The position numbers were made by a program, and so were the translations under genes. From NCBI RefSeq assembly GCF_030704535.1, contig NC_081821.1:5905001-5969000 (forward strand): a stretch of 64,000 nucleotides of DNA, given 5' to 3'. The DNA is from Vitis vinifera. Taxonomy: Eukaryota > Streptophyta > Magnoliopsida > Vitales > Vitaceae. Numbering within the stretch: the first letter of the stretch is position 1; each line of letters starts with the position of its first letter. This document shows positions 12,966 to 21,859 of this stretch, in pieces. The notes below the pieces were generated by a model, which was given only the letters and a program-made list of their open reading frames with translations, ran no database searches and was not told the origin of the DNA.

Positions 12966-13031
12966 GGTTTTGAAAAACCATGGGCGAAACAAAGGTGGTT
13001 TTAGAAAACCACCTCGTCTGCTCCCATATAA
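12966..13031 (+). promoter_or_regulatory. Promoter of MIR3633a: two palindromes and TATA box
   Basis: Two palindromes, GGTTTTGAAAAACC (12966-12979) and GGTGGTTTTAGAAAACCACC (12994-13013), precede a TATA-like CATATAAC (13025-13032). The same paired arrangement occurs before MIR482. Confidence 0.6.
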
Positions 13032-13092
13032 CGAGTGAGAGAGAATGGGTGGTACTTTAGGTTTTGGCTGCAGGTTTGAAATGGGAGATGAA

Positions 13093-13220
13093 TATTTCGA
13101 AAGCAATAGGAATGGATGGTTAGGAGAGAACTCCTCTTATATATTTCTTCATCTTCTCCGCCGGAGATGTGGAAGTGCAGTTGGTTCCTATACCACCCAT
13201 TCCCTACGGTTTTCGAAATT
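13093..13220 (+). ncRNA. MIR3633a: MIR482-superfamily precursor, recognised as MIR3633a
   Basis: The 5' arm at 13109-13128 (GGAATGGATGGTTAGGAGAG) pairs with the 3' arm at 13185-13206 (TTCCTATACCACCCATTC...). The basal stem continues as TTTCGAAA on both sides (13095 and 13211 regions), giving a long, nearly continuous helix with a loop of about 50 nt that contains a second small stem (CTCCGCCGGAG). The arms match the grape miR3633a-5p and -3p sequences as I remember them. Expected function is targeting of NLR P-loop regions and production of phasiRNAs. It lies about 0.35 kb downstream of MIR3633b in the same orientation. Confidence 0.88.
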
Positions 13221-13797
13221 TTCTCCCTTTTCTCTTGGTGCTCGCTGTTCACAGCTTCCAATTTCTCTTTTCCTTTTTTTTTTTTTTTAATCTAATTTTT
13301 TCATTTGATTTTGTTAGGTGTTGAAGTTATGGAGATTTTTTTTAAATTTATTTTTTTGTTGTTTCTGAAAAGAATTTTGACATCTCTGATCTAATACGAA
13401 TGACGCAAGTGATTTTTTATTTTTATTTTCATGTCAAAGATATAAACTCCTATTAAAAAAAGGAAAAAAAAAAACCAATTTTAGATTGGTTTCATCCGTC
13501 GAACGCACACCCCTTCAGGCTTTGACACAAAATAAATAAATAAAATAAAATAAATAAATAAAGGTAAAACTGAAAATTTGAATAACAAGACTGTGGACAC
13601 GAGCATGCCCAACAAAAAAACAAAAGACTTCCTTCAAACCTTAACCTGGTACTTGGAACCAATAAAATATTTTTATATTTATTTAAATCATAATTATCAC
13701 AAGTTATAACATAACCAATAAAATATTAAATTAAAGCCGTTGATGATAAATGTTAAATAAGAGTAAGAATTGAAAACCTTTCTGGAAGGAGACATGG

Positions 13798-14000
13798 CAC
13801 GTGATGTGCATCACGTGATATTAGGTTTCAAAATTCTGGCATCACGTGTATTAGGTTTCAAAATTCAGACAAAAATGTGATTATAATATTCCACAATTTA
13901 CAAAAAAGCTCAGCTCACGATGAGTGAAAGGATAAAATCAGTGTATGGATGACAAAAAGAAAAAGAAAAAGACCAAATAAAAGTGAGGCCATGACACGTG
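13798..14000 (+). promoter_or_regulatory. Cluster of four G-boxes upstream of MIR482
   Basis: CACGTG occurs at 13798-13803, 13812-13817, 13843-13848 and 13995-14000. The second and third sit in a 31-bp tandem repeat sharing CACGTG and TTAGGTTTCAAAATTC. CACGTG is the core bound by bHLH (PIF, MYC) and bZIP (HY5, ABF) factors; the regulatory role here is inferred from density and position. Confidence 0.5.
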
Positions 14001-14021
14001 AAAAGCAATAGACCCTGAAGC

Positions 14022-14115
14022 GGTTTTGCAAAACCATGTGCTGTGATCCACACCGAAAGGCGGTTTTGTAAAACCACTACCACCAGGCCTGAAAACAAAG
14101 TTTTGTATATAAAAG
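14022..14115 (+). promoter_or_regulatory. Promoter of MIR482: paired palindromes and TATA box
   Basis: Perfect palindrome GGTTTTGCAAAACC (14022-14035) and near-palindrome GGTTTTGTAAAACC (14062-14075) stand 40 bp apart and are followed by TATATAAAAG (14106-14115), about 77 bp before the hairpin. Confidence 0.65.
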
Positions 14116-14191
14116 AGGGGATAAGCAAGCGGGATGATGGTGAGCTCAAGAGACGGATCGTGGGTCTGAAGTGTGAAGTCGTTTGTTTCCT

Positions 14192-14311
14192 GAGAATGTT
14201 TGGGAATTGGAGAGTAGGAAAGCTTAGCCATCTATTCCCTTCATGGTTTCCTCTCCATGGATTGGGGGTCTAGAGCTAGTCTTTCCTACTCCTCCCATTC
14301 CTATTGTTTTC
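14192..14311 (+). ncRNA. MIR482: MIR482 precursor
   Basis: The 3' arm at 14280-14301 starts TCTTTCCTACTCCTCCCATT and, as I remember the entry, is identical to grape miR482. The 5' arm GAGAATGTTTGGGAATTGG...AGTAGGAAAGC (from 14192) is colinear with the reverse complement of the 3' arm over 37 positions without gaps, a textbook plant miRNA stem. The loop spans about 45 nt. Role known for the family: a 22-nt miRNA against NLR resistance-gene P-loop sequence, initiating secondary phased siRNAs. It is the third unit of the cluster with its own TATA box; G-boxes lie further upstream. The host transcript has no visible open reading frame. Confidence 0.93.
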
Positions 14312-15019
14312 GGGGATTTCCGTTTCTCTTCTCTTAACAATTTTTTTTTCTTCTATTACTATTATTATTTGTTTTGATCATGACCCATATGTTTTCTTCT
14401 TCATTTCTGTTTTGTAGATCTCGTTCGGGTTTCTAAGAGATTTTTCTGGGCTCATAAACCAAGCAAGATCTACTTGACTGGACAGACCGGCTGTGATATC
14501 TTTGTTTCTGTGGACTCAGATCCTATGCCGGTTTTCAGATTGGGTTATGATTTTTATGTACATGTACGATGAGAAATTTAAGGAAGAATGGTGGATTCAT
14601 TAATAACAACGTATTGAAATTATCTTTGCTGTATGTGTAAATCTGTAGAGTCTTTTGTATAGTAATCGCGCTTTGGCAAAGAAGAAATTAATTAAAGAGG
14701 ATGAAGATGGATTTCGAACTAAAAGGCACCAGGATGGGATTGAAGATGCAGGCATATGGGATATGGGAGAAATGGGGAGCGCACTACAGCCACCCATATT
14801 TGAGGATGAAGAGGGCACTTGGTGGGGGACGCTACCCATTCAATGGCTGGTCACCCCTGCAACCTCACTGCCAAGTGAGGCGGCAGATCCCTATTCGACC
14901 ATCAAATTATTGTGCCCCATTAGTCGCCTTGAGGCATCTTTTCACCTCCATTCAATTGCCATATACACTCAAAAGAGTCATTTCAAACATTTTTGTCTTT
15001 GCCTATACTGAGTCGTTCT
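14312..15019 (+). other. Downstream of MIR482; possible pri-miRNA exons, no coding gene recognised
   Basis: A pyrimidine-rich tract ending TTTTGTAG at about 14417 looks like a splice acceptor, so the MIR482 primary transcript may be spliced. The 118- and 128-residue open frames at 14655-15087 overlap each other and resemble nothing I know. Confidence 0.3.
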
Positions 15020-15440
15020 TTTGTATCAAGGAGAGTTTAATTCCCTTTTCTGCACTATTCTCTGCACTCAAGATAACTATTCTTTGATGGATCAAGCATT
15101 GATGTTGGACCATAGATGCTTTGCACGAAGGATTAGAAGAAATAAATGAACCCCTCTCACAACTTGTGAAACCATGATAGGGCGAACCATGCAAGCTAGT
15201 TAGGAAAAATCTTGCAGAAATGTGGTTCATTAGAAGCTTCCAATATCATAGCCCGTCTAAAATGCAACATATGATCATGGGAGTGAGTGCTTTCATTAAA
15301 TAGATTGAACTTGGGCATGGAAAAGTCTCTTAGGTGCTTCTTGAGTTCTGATTTCCTAAGAGAATGGTGTTTGGATGAGACGAATGAAGTCAGCCATTAG
15401 ACACAATACCTGTATCTCTAATGGAGCAATGTGTGTCTTT
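15020..15440 (-). mobile_element. Ty3/gypsy gag fossil
   Basis: Read on the minus strand, this stretch resembles the retrotransposon gag (capsid) core: MPKFNLFNESTHSHDHMLHF, then FRRAMILEASNEPHFCKIFP and AWFALSWFHKL, the pattern of gypsy capsids. No LTRs or pol were found around it. The copy is short, old and broken with several lesions; it is a fossil fragment. Confidence 0.6.
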
Positions 15441-16486
15441 CAACTTGGATTACGTTGACTATGTTTTTTTGACAAGGCTTGCTTAGAGGCTCAATATTGG
15501 TGTTGCTCATCAATGATGGTGGTTGATCTTAAGAGTGAGTGGGGTGACCAAATTCTTAGCCAATGCTTTAACCATGATCAAAGATGTTCATTCTAAACAT
15601 GTAGTTGGTCCATAGTTTAGTGCAATGATTCATATTAGGCAAATTCCCATAAGCAAGGCTAATAGTTTTGAGCAATGACTTTCTAACAAAATCTCTCCCT
15701 CCATAGCTTTTGCTCTACAACCTCGCTAACAAATGACACAACTTGGCCCACTAATGAATGAGCTATTGACACGTGGGTTCATCCTTCTTGAGATGTGAAA
15801 ACTATTAGCAGATGTCTGCTTATAATCTTCAAATGATACCAACATCTTAACTTTCGTGCATACATGCCCTTGTAAAGTGTGGTACCCGCCCTAAACGGAG
15901 TCCAATAAAGCGATGGTTACTTTGTCTCAACCCCATCCGAAGCATGGGTACTAAGTGAATGATCAAAGGAGTGGGATTTTTAAAATGCTGTACATCCGAA
16001 AATAATTCCATTTCTACTACACTTTTGAACACTAGATGAGTGGAAAAAAATAGTATTTTATATTTGAAAAAAAGTGGAAACCATTTTCACCTAGCCCCTT
16101 TTTTTCTTTGCTTTCAAAAACGATGTTTTCAGAATCTGATCATCTAACGGAAAAAATTATCGATTTATGGTTCACTGATCAGATCGGCAGTCAAATCGGT
16201 GACATCATAAATATGTAATTTATATATTATTAAAATTAAAAATAATTATAAAAATTTTAAAATATATATGAATAAATTAAAATTTAATAATATTATTTTA
16301 TATCTTTAATATTATCAAATTAAATCATATTAATATTTTAAATTTTATTAAATGAAATATATATAATATTTAAATGTAAATATATTAAAAATAAAAATTT
16401 AAACTAATTTTATAGTTTTTAAAAATATTATAAAAAAAATTAAAATCCAATATATATTATTTTATTTGGCAAATTAGATAATAAAA
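15441..16486. other. Repeat-derived spacer
   Basis: No gene seen. The left part may continue the gypsy fossil on the minus strand; 16200-16470 is low-complexity A+T. Confidence 0.35.
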
Positions 16487-16567
16487 GGCGTGTAGCCGAG
16501 TGGTCCTAGGTTGGTTACAGTATCTGAGGTACAAGTTCAAATCCTTTGGGTGGTGTTAAATTTTTTT
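16487..16567 (+). repeat. tRNA-like sequence with Pol III boxes (tRNA pseudogene or SINE head)
   Basis: A good A box (TAGCCGAGTGG, 16493-16503) and B box (AGTTCAAATCC, 16534-16544) are spaced as in a tRNA, and a T7 run at 16561-16567 could terminate Pol III. The acceptor and T stems do not pair well, so this is not a functional tRNA. A tRNA-derived SINE head is the alternative; no SINE tail was seen. Confidence 0.5.
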
Positions 16568-16588
16568 CATTGATGAGGTTGGTTAGCA

Positions 16589-16639
16589 ATCCCACATCGG
16601 ATTCTGACAGGAATAAGGATGCAAAGATGCCTATAAAAG
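16589..16639 (+). promoter_or_regulatory. snRNA-type promoter: USE plus TATA box
   Basis: ATCCCACATCG (16589-16599) is a perfect upstream sequence element of plant snRNA genes, and TATAAAAG (16632-16639) follows after 32 bp, the spacing used by Pol II snRNA genes (Pol III types have about ten fewer). The same TCCCACATCGG motif also appears in some short LTR repeats, so a repeat origin is possible. Confidence 0.5.
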
Positions 16640-16659
16640 CTATCCTCATTGCGGGCCAA

Positions 16660-16790
16660 GGCGTCACCTCATGTGGTGGGGTGTGGGCTGTGTCATAATA
16701 AGACATGGCCCAAGCTTTTGCCAGAATTTTTCATAATATGGGAGCTTTCCATGCCTGCAAAATGGCCGGTGCTCCCATGCTAAAAACTTA
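16660..16790 (+). ncRNA. Candidate structured non-coding RNA downstream of the USE/TATA promoter
   Basis: Starting about 25-30 bp after the TATA box, the sequence has two hairpins: GGGCTGTGTC/GACATGGCCC (16685-16711, ten pairs with two G-U) and ATGGGAGC/GCTCCCAT (16738-16778) with an inner CCAT/ATGG. It does not match U1, U2, U4, U5, U6, U3, 7SL, MRP or telomerase RNA as I know them; there is no clear Sm site (only AATTTTTCA) and no telomere template. Function unknown; transcription is inferred only. Confidence 0.3.
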
Positions 16791-17540
16791 TTTTGTCCTC
16801 TGCCCGAAAACCCATTTTCTCGCACGTTGATCGGGAAGGAAGTGAAGTGCAGATCTGAGGCGCCATTCACCCCGGTTGTTTTCTGTAAGTTTTGTGGTTA
16901 TATTTGGTGGTCTGGTTGTGTTTGGTTGGGAAAGTTAAAAAAAATTAAGTTTCGTTTTTTTTTTTTCAATGAAACCGAGTAGACTAAGAGAGTTTTGATT
17001 TTTTTTGTGGTTCGGCTTGTTATGATTCTGTTTGGTTGCCAAGAAAGTTTCGGAAAGTTGAAAATTTTGTTTTCGTTTTTTTATCGGCCGGGCTCCGACA
17101 CAATATTCGTTACCGATTATCGGTCGAAGGAATTTTCGGTAATTTTTGGGAAATTTCCAGATGTTTCCTACCAGTCCAGCCCCCGCGCACAGGATACAAA
17201 ATCTGTCCATTTTTTTTTATGAAAAAAATAAGATGCTATTTGGTAATCTGATCATGATTTGCAGGGAAAGGTTGTGTGTTTCAGTCTGGCTCAAAAATCG
17301 TGGATTTAGGGTTCGTGAAATTTAAATCCAATGGCACAAAAGCAAAGAGACCCCTAGAACAGATCCAGAAAATACAGGGAGCAAAAAAAAAAACGGAAAC
17401 TTTTTTGGTGTTCCTTGGGGGGCATGGATTTTCTCGGAAATCAAACGAGGATGAATTTTCCCGGAAATCGAATGGGGGATGGATTTTCTTGGGAATCAAA
17501 CGGGGGTTGCAAAAAAAAATGAAAAATAATAACATGATTA
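16791..17540. other. Spacer between the USE element and the COBRA pseudogenes
   Basis: No gene recognised. It contains the three-copy 27-bp repeat listed separately. Confidence 0.4.
17425..17507. repeat. Three tandem copies of a 27-28 bp repeat
   Basis: Each copy reads about ATGGATTTTCTCGGAAATCA with AACGGGG following. The copies diverge at a few positions and keep one reading phase only approximately. Confidence 0.75.
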
Positions 17541-18381
17541 GATTAGTACCTGCGAGGATTGAGAGTGGCAGAGGAAAATAGGGCCTTTTCAGGGATTCTC
17601 TCTTCAGGAAACTAACCCAATCGAATATGGGTTAGATTTGGCTTGGGACATAATGGGATGGACATGGGCTAAGAAATAAGTAATCCGGTCAATGGTGGGA
17701 GCAGCCACTGACCAGGGATACTGTTTCTTGTTCCATGGAAACATCCCACACTGAGGATTAGTACCTGCGAGGATTGGGAGTGGCAGAGGAAAATAGGGCC
17801 TTTTCAGGGATTCTCTCTTCAGGAAACTAGCCCAATCGAATATGGGTTAGATTTGGCTTGGGACATAATGGGATGGACAATGGCTAAGAAATAAGTAATC
17901 TGGTCAATGGTGGGAGCAGCCACTGACCAGGGATACTGTTTCTTGTTCCAAGGAAACATCCCACACTGTTGCAGGAGGAATCCAACTGTTATTGACTTTC
18001 TCCATGGAGCCCCTTACACCCAACAGATTGCTTGTTGCTGCAAGGGTGGTGTTCTGGCATCACAGGGACATGATTCCAGAGTTGCAGTTTCAGCTTAGCG
18101 GTGGGCTTTCGGGCACTTCAAATGAAACAGTGAGACTGCCCAAGAATTTCACTTTGCTGGGTCCAGGGACAGGCTTCACATGCAGCCAAGCAACCATTGA
18201 AGCTCCTTCACTTTCCCTCTCCTCTGATGGCCGGCGAAAAACTTACTAAGTTAAGTATTTTTCCTTCCTAAGCTTAAATGCTAAATTCTAGTACCATTTC
18301 AACTCATATCTTCTTGCTTTCAATTTTTGTTTGCAATGACGGAGTGTGAAGTGCACCTACTCACAGCTGGTGGCCTTATGG
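17541..18381 (+). pseudogene. COBRA-like pseudogene 1 (truncated exon 3 with internal duplication)
   Basis: The translated remains (NIPHCCRRNPTVIDFLHGAP, YTQQIACCCKGGVL, LPKNFTLLGPGTGFTCSQAT) match exon 3 of the neighbouring intact COBRA-like gene at 23.4 kb, the closest relative by RRNPTVID. The signal peptide exon and exon 2 are absent. The first part is duplicated in tandem: 17541-17753 is repeated from 17756 (offset 215 bp). The frame is broken: the TGGGCTAAGAAA codons run into TAAGTAATC where the intact gene has AAAGAAGTAATC, giving a stop, and a shift follows near 18095. After the exon-3 donor region the copy keeps about 130 bp of intron and the first bases of exon 4, then stops at 18381 where the next copy's leader begins. 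Certain to be non-functional as a COBRA protein. Confidence 0.88.
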
Positions 18382-18410
18382 ATTCTCTCGTCTGGAGGGC
18401 AACTTCAGAA

Positions 18411-19957
18411 AAGGGCTTCTTGATGCCCGAGGAAAATAGGGCCTTTTTCATGAGGGTAAAATGGGATTCTTCACTGGTTTGCAACCTGGAACCAAATCCA
18501 ACGAGATTTTGGAGATTATGGATGGTGTAAATGATTGGGTTTGGGAAAATAATGAAACTAACCCAACTGAATATGGATTAGATTTGGCTTGGGACATAAT
18601 GGGATGGACATGGACTAAGAAAGAAGTAATCTGGTCAATGGTGGTAGCAGCCACTGACCAGGGATACTGTTTCTTGTTCCAAGGAAACATCCCACACTGT
18701 TGCAGGAGGAATCCAACTGTTATTGACTTGCTCCATGGAGCTCCTTACACCCAACAGATTGCTGGTTGCTGCAAGGGTGGTGTTCTGGCATTACAGGGAC
18801 ATGATCCCAGAGCTGCAGTCTGACTTAGCGTTGGGCTTTCGGGCACTTCAAACAAAACAATGAGACTGCCCAAGAATTTCACTTTGCTGGGTCCAGGGAC
18901 AGGCTACACATGCAGCCAAGCAACCATTGAAGCTCCTTCACTTTACCTCTCCTCTGATGGCCGGCGAAAAACCTACTGAGTAAGTTAAGTTTTTTTCCTT
19001 CCTAAGCGTAAATGCTAAATTCTAGTACCATTTCAACTCATATCTTCTTGCTTTCAATTTTCCTTTGCAATGACGGAGTGTGAAGTGCACATACTCACAG
19101 CTGGCGGCCTCTGCAAAACCAAGATGCTGCGTCTCCTTCTCGTCTTTTTGCAGCGATATCATCACTCCTTGTCCATCTTGTGCTTGTGCTTGCCAGAATG
19201 AGAACAACTGTGTCATGTAAGCCTCTTGTAAAGTTTCAATTCAAGGATTAGTTTGTCTTTGTGTGATACGAATACTATGGAGTGTAAATGCAGAAGTGGT
19301 TCAAAGATTACGAGTAAGGTGGAAATGAACACAACTATAGAGGACGCCGAGCTGAAGCTGAAATGCACACAGCATATGTGTCCAATCCGGGTGCACTGGC
19401 ATGTGAAGGCCAACTACGTACAAGGAGTATTGGCGTGTGAAGATTGCCATTACCAATTTCATCTACAAAATGAAGATTGCCCTTCTGCAGCATCCAAATC
19501 TCAACAATGTTGCCCAAGTTTACAGCTTTGTGTACAAGCCGCTAGTCCCATACAAATCCATTAGTAAGTGCTTATGACTCAATGTCCTTGATTTTGTTGT
19601 TGGTTGAAGCCAATCGAGCCTGATTCTAACTTGTATATATATGCAGATGACACTGGTATATTTTATGGCATAAAGTACTATAATGACATTTTAAGGGAAG
19701 CTGGACCCCAGAGGGGAACGTGCAGTCAGAGTTGATTTTTCGAAAGGACATGGGCATATTTACATTGAAGCAGGGGGGTGGGGTGTTTCCGCATAAAGTC
19801 TATTTCAAATGGGGATAAAGTCTATTTCAAATGGGGATGAGTGCATGATGCCAGCTCCAGATTCAAATCCACTCCTGCCAAACTCTGCTCGTGTCAATCC
19901 AATTTCTTATTCCACTCTGCCTGTGTCCGTGGTACTGATACTGCTACTCATCAGCTG
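18411..19957 (+). pseudogene. COBRA-like pseudogene 2 (exons 3-6, 5'-truncated)
   Basis: Remains of exons 3 to 6 follow in order: about 18580-18965, 19070-19217, 19283-19563 and 19647-19957. Recognisable pieces are KKEVIWSMVVAATDQG, GNIPHCCRRNPTVIDLLHG, RCCVSFSSFCSDI and the exon-6 block DTGIFYGIKYYNDILREAG. Exon 3 has an early stop (GCAGTCTGA, 18817-18822), exon 5 has suffered small insertions or deletions, and in exon 6 a 22-bp piece (AAAGTCTATTTCAAATGGGG plus AT) is duplicated in tandem near 19796-19838. Its leader (GAGGAAAATAGGGCC, 18429) is shared with both units of pseudogene 1, so the three units arose by serial unequal duplication. There is no signal peptide or exon 2. Confidence 0.88.
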
Positions 19958-19989
19958 ATCATACCACTTGATACGTTAACAAGCAAGAG

Positions 19990-20620
19990 GGGTTTTACTA
20001 CCGCCTCGGAACATTAGGTGAAATTGTGCATAAGCCTGTAAATAGAGGGGAACCAAATCTGTACTAGGTAGGAATGGTGAATCTGCAAAGAGAAGCAACT
20101 TGGAACACTCGTTTACAAGGCTTCCCATATGAATGCATCGAGTAAGAGAATATCCGTAGGGCCTGTTTGCTTCACCGAACCGAACTAGGCATCAAGAATT
20201 GGTCTCGTGTTCACATTCCGTTATCAAACACTGATTAGAAGAGGGATGAAAAGGGAATGGAGGTTTTTCATTTTCATTTTTCATTTTCTAACATACATAT
20301 AAAAAATTAAAGTTATTTCTCATAAAATTATTATAAAAAATTATAGTATTTATTTATTTACAAATTATATTTATTTTTAAGTTAATTCAAATTAAAATTT
20401 TGAAAGTGTGAAAAAATTGAACTTAAACGGGCCAGTATGGGAAATTCTTGTACCCCCCACTTCATTAATTTTAATTTTTTTGAGACCAGAATAAAAATGC
20501 CTAAATAATCAGGATGATATTGGGATAGTAATGACTCATCCTAGAAGTCTAGAAAAAGTATAAATTTAGATTTGTTACAAATTATTGTAGACAAAAGTTT
20601 ATTTAGACTTTTTTAGAATT
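19990..20620. other. Spacer after the COBRA pseudogenes
   Basis: No gene recognised; the second half is AT-rich repeat-like DNA. Confidence 0.4.
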
Positions 20621-21440
20621 GTTGTCTAGTTACCAAGGTAACCTTCACTAGATTACTAATTACAATTATAGCGCTACATGATTTGATCATTCATCAAATG
20701 GTGGATATAGAAACAACTTTTTAAAATGTAGATTTGAATGAGAAAAGATACAAGGACCAACCTAAATGATTTATAGTGTTTGAAAAGGAAAACAAGAATG
20801 TATTAAATTCTTTAATTTATTCCTAATGTAGCCTCCCAAACAATGGTATGAAATTTTATTTCTACATGATTGAAAATGACTATAAACCAAATGAGCGTGA
20901 CAGATATATCTATTATAAATCATAGGAACATTCACATGTTAGCTTATATGCGGATGATTTTTTGTTTTTTTGACTCAAATTTGCATATTATCAATAAAAA
21001 AAAAAAAAAAAAAAAAAAAGGCTTAACATTCATTTTAATATGAAAGATCTTGGTAAAACTAATTTTATTGTGGGTATAGAAATTACAAAGATATGTGATG
21101 ATATTTTTTTAAATCTTTTGCAATATATTGAAATTATTTTGAAGAAATATAATTGTATTGATTGCAATCATGTATTTACTCATTCTGATTATAGTATCCG
21201 ATTACTTCCCTATTAAGGGTGAAAATGATATGAAATCAATATGATTATCCTGGCATGATTGGTAACTTTCATTATGCAACTGATTGTAGTAGACGTGACA
21301 TTGTTTATTTATTGGCACAACCTAAACAAACTTTAGAGTACTCTTTAGTTTTTGAAGGAAGTTGTGGGTTCTTATTTATTGGGCTTGGAATTCCTTTATT
21401 ATTTATATATGATTCACCTTTTCATGTTCAGGCTTCAGTT
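20620..21440 (+). mobile_element. Ty1/copia reverse-transcriptase fossil
   Basis: Fragments of a copia RT/RNase H region are readable in order on the plus strand: PKQWYEKF-like, the AYMRMI and KDLGKTNFIVGIEI blocks, and later RDIVYLLAQP. No LTRs, gag or integrase are present. The fragment is old and heavily broken, and an oligo-A run lies inside it. Confidence 0.7.
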
Positions 21441-21489
21441 GGGAATTTTGGGAAAATAACTATTTGGGCAAATTATTATCGGTAGAAAC

Positions 21490-21850
21490 TAAGAGTTCAT
21501 TTGGTAGTGATTCTAGAAAACGTTTGTAATATTTTTAATACTTGAAAATTTTTATTATTTAAGTGTTAGAAATGTTAGAAATATTTTTTAGAATCACTCT
21601 CAAACACATTTTAAGAGTACGTTTAATAGTAATTTTAGGAAGTATTTTTAATATTTTTAATTTTTACAAGTTAAAAATTTTAAGTATTAAAAATACTAAA
21701 AACGCTTCCAAGAATCACTATCAAACATATTCTATGTTTCACAGTGATTCTAAGAAACGCTTTTAATATTTCTAATATTTGAAAATTTTCATCATTCAAA
21801 AATTAGAAATGCTAAAAATACTTTCTAGAATCACTCAAAAACGTATTCTA
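21490..21850. repeat. Three tandem palindromic (foldback) MITE modules
   Basis: Modules of about 110-130 bp start GATTCTAGAAAACG or similar, run through ATATTTTTAATACTTGAAAA, and end with the inverse TTTTTAGAATCACTCTCAAA. Each is itself an imperfect palindrome. A related single copy is at 11103-11232. Confidence 0.6.
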
Positions 21851-21859
21851 AACATACAT

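Noticed and set aside
12429-13290. Open frames of 80-120 residues over the microRNA cluster
   Set aside because: They are shadows of the hairpins and promoters: plus- and minus-strand frames mirror each other because of the foldback arms.
16487-16567. Functional tRNA gene
   Set aside because: A and B boxes are good but the acceptor and T stems do not pair and no sensible anticodon arm can be drawn.
16660-16900. Telomerase RNA, 7SL or a spliceosomal snRNA
   Set aside because: No telomere-repeat template, no 7SL motifs, and no 5' ends or Sm sites matching U1-U6.
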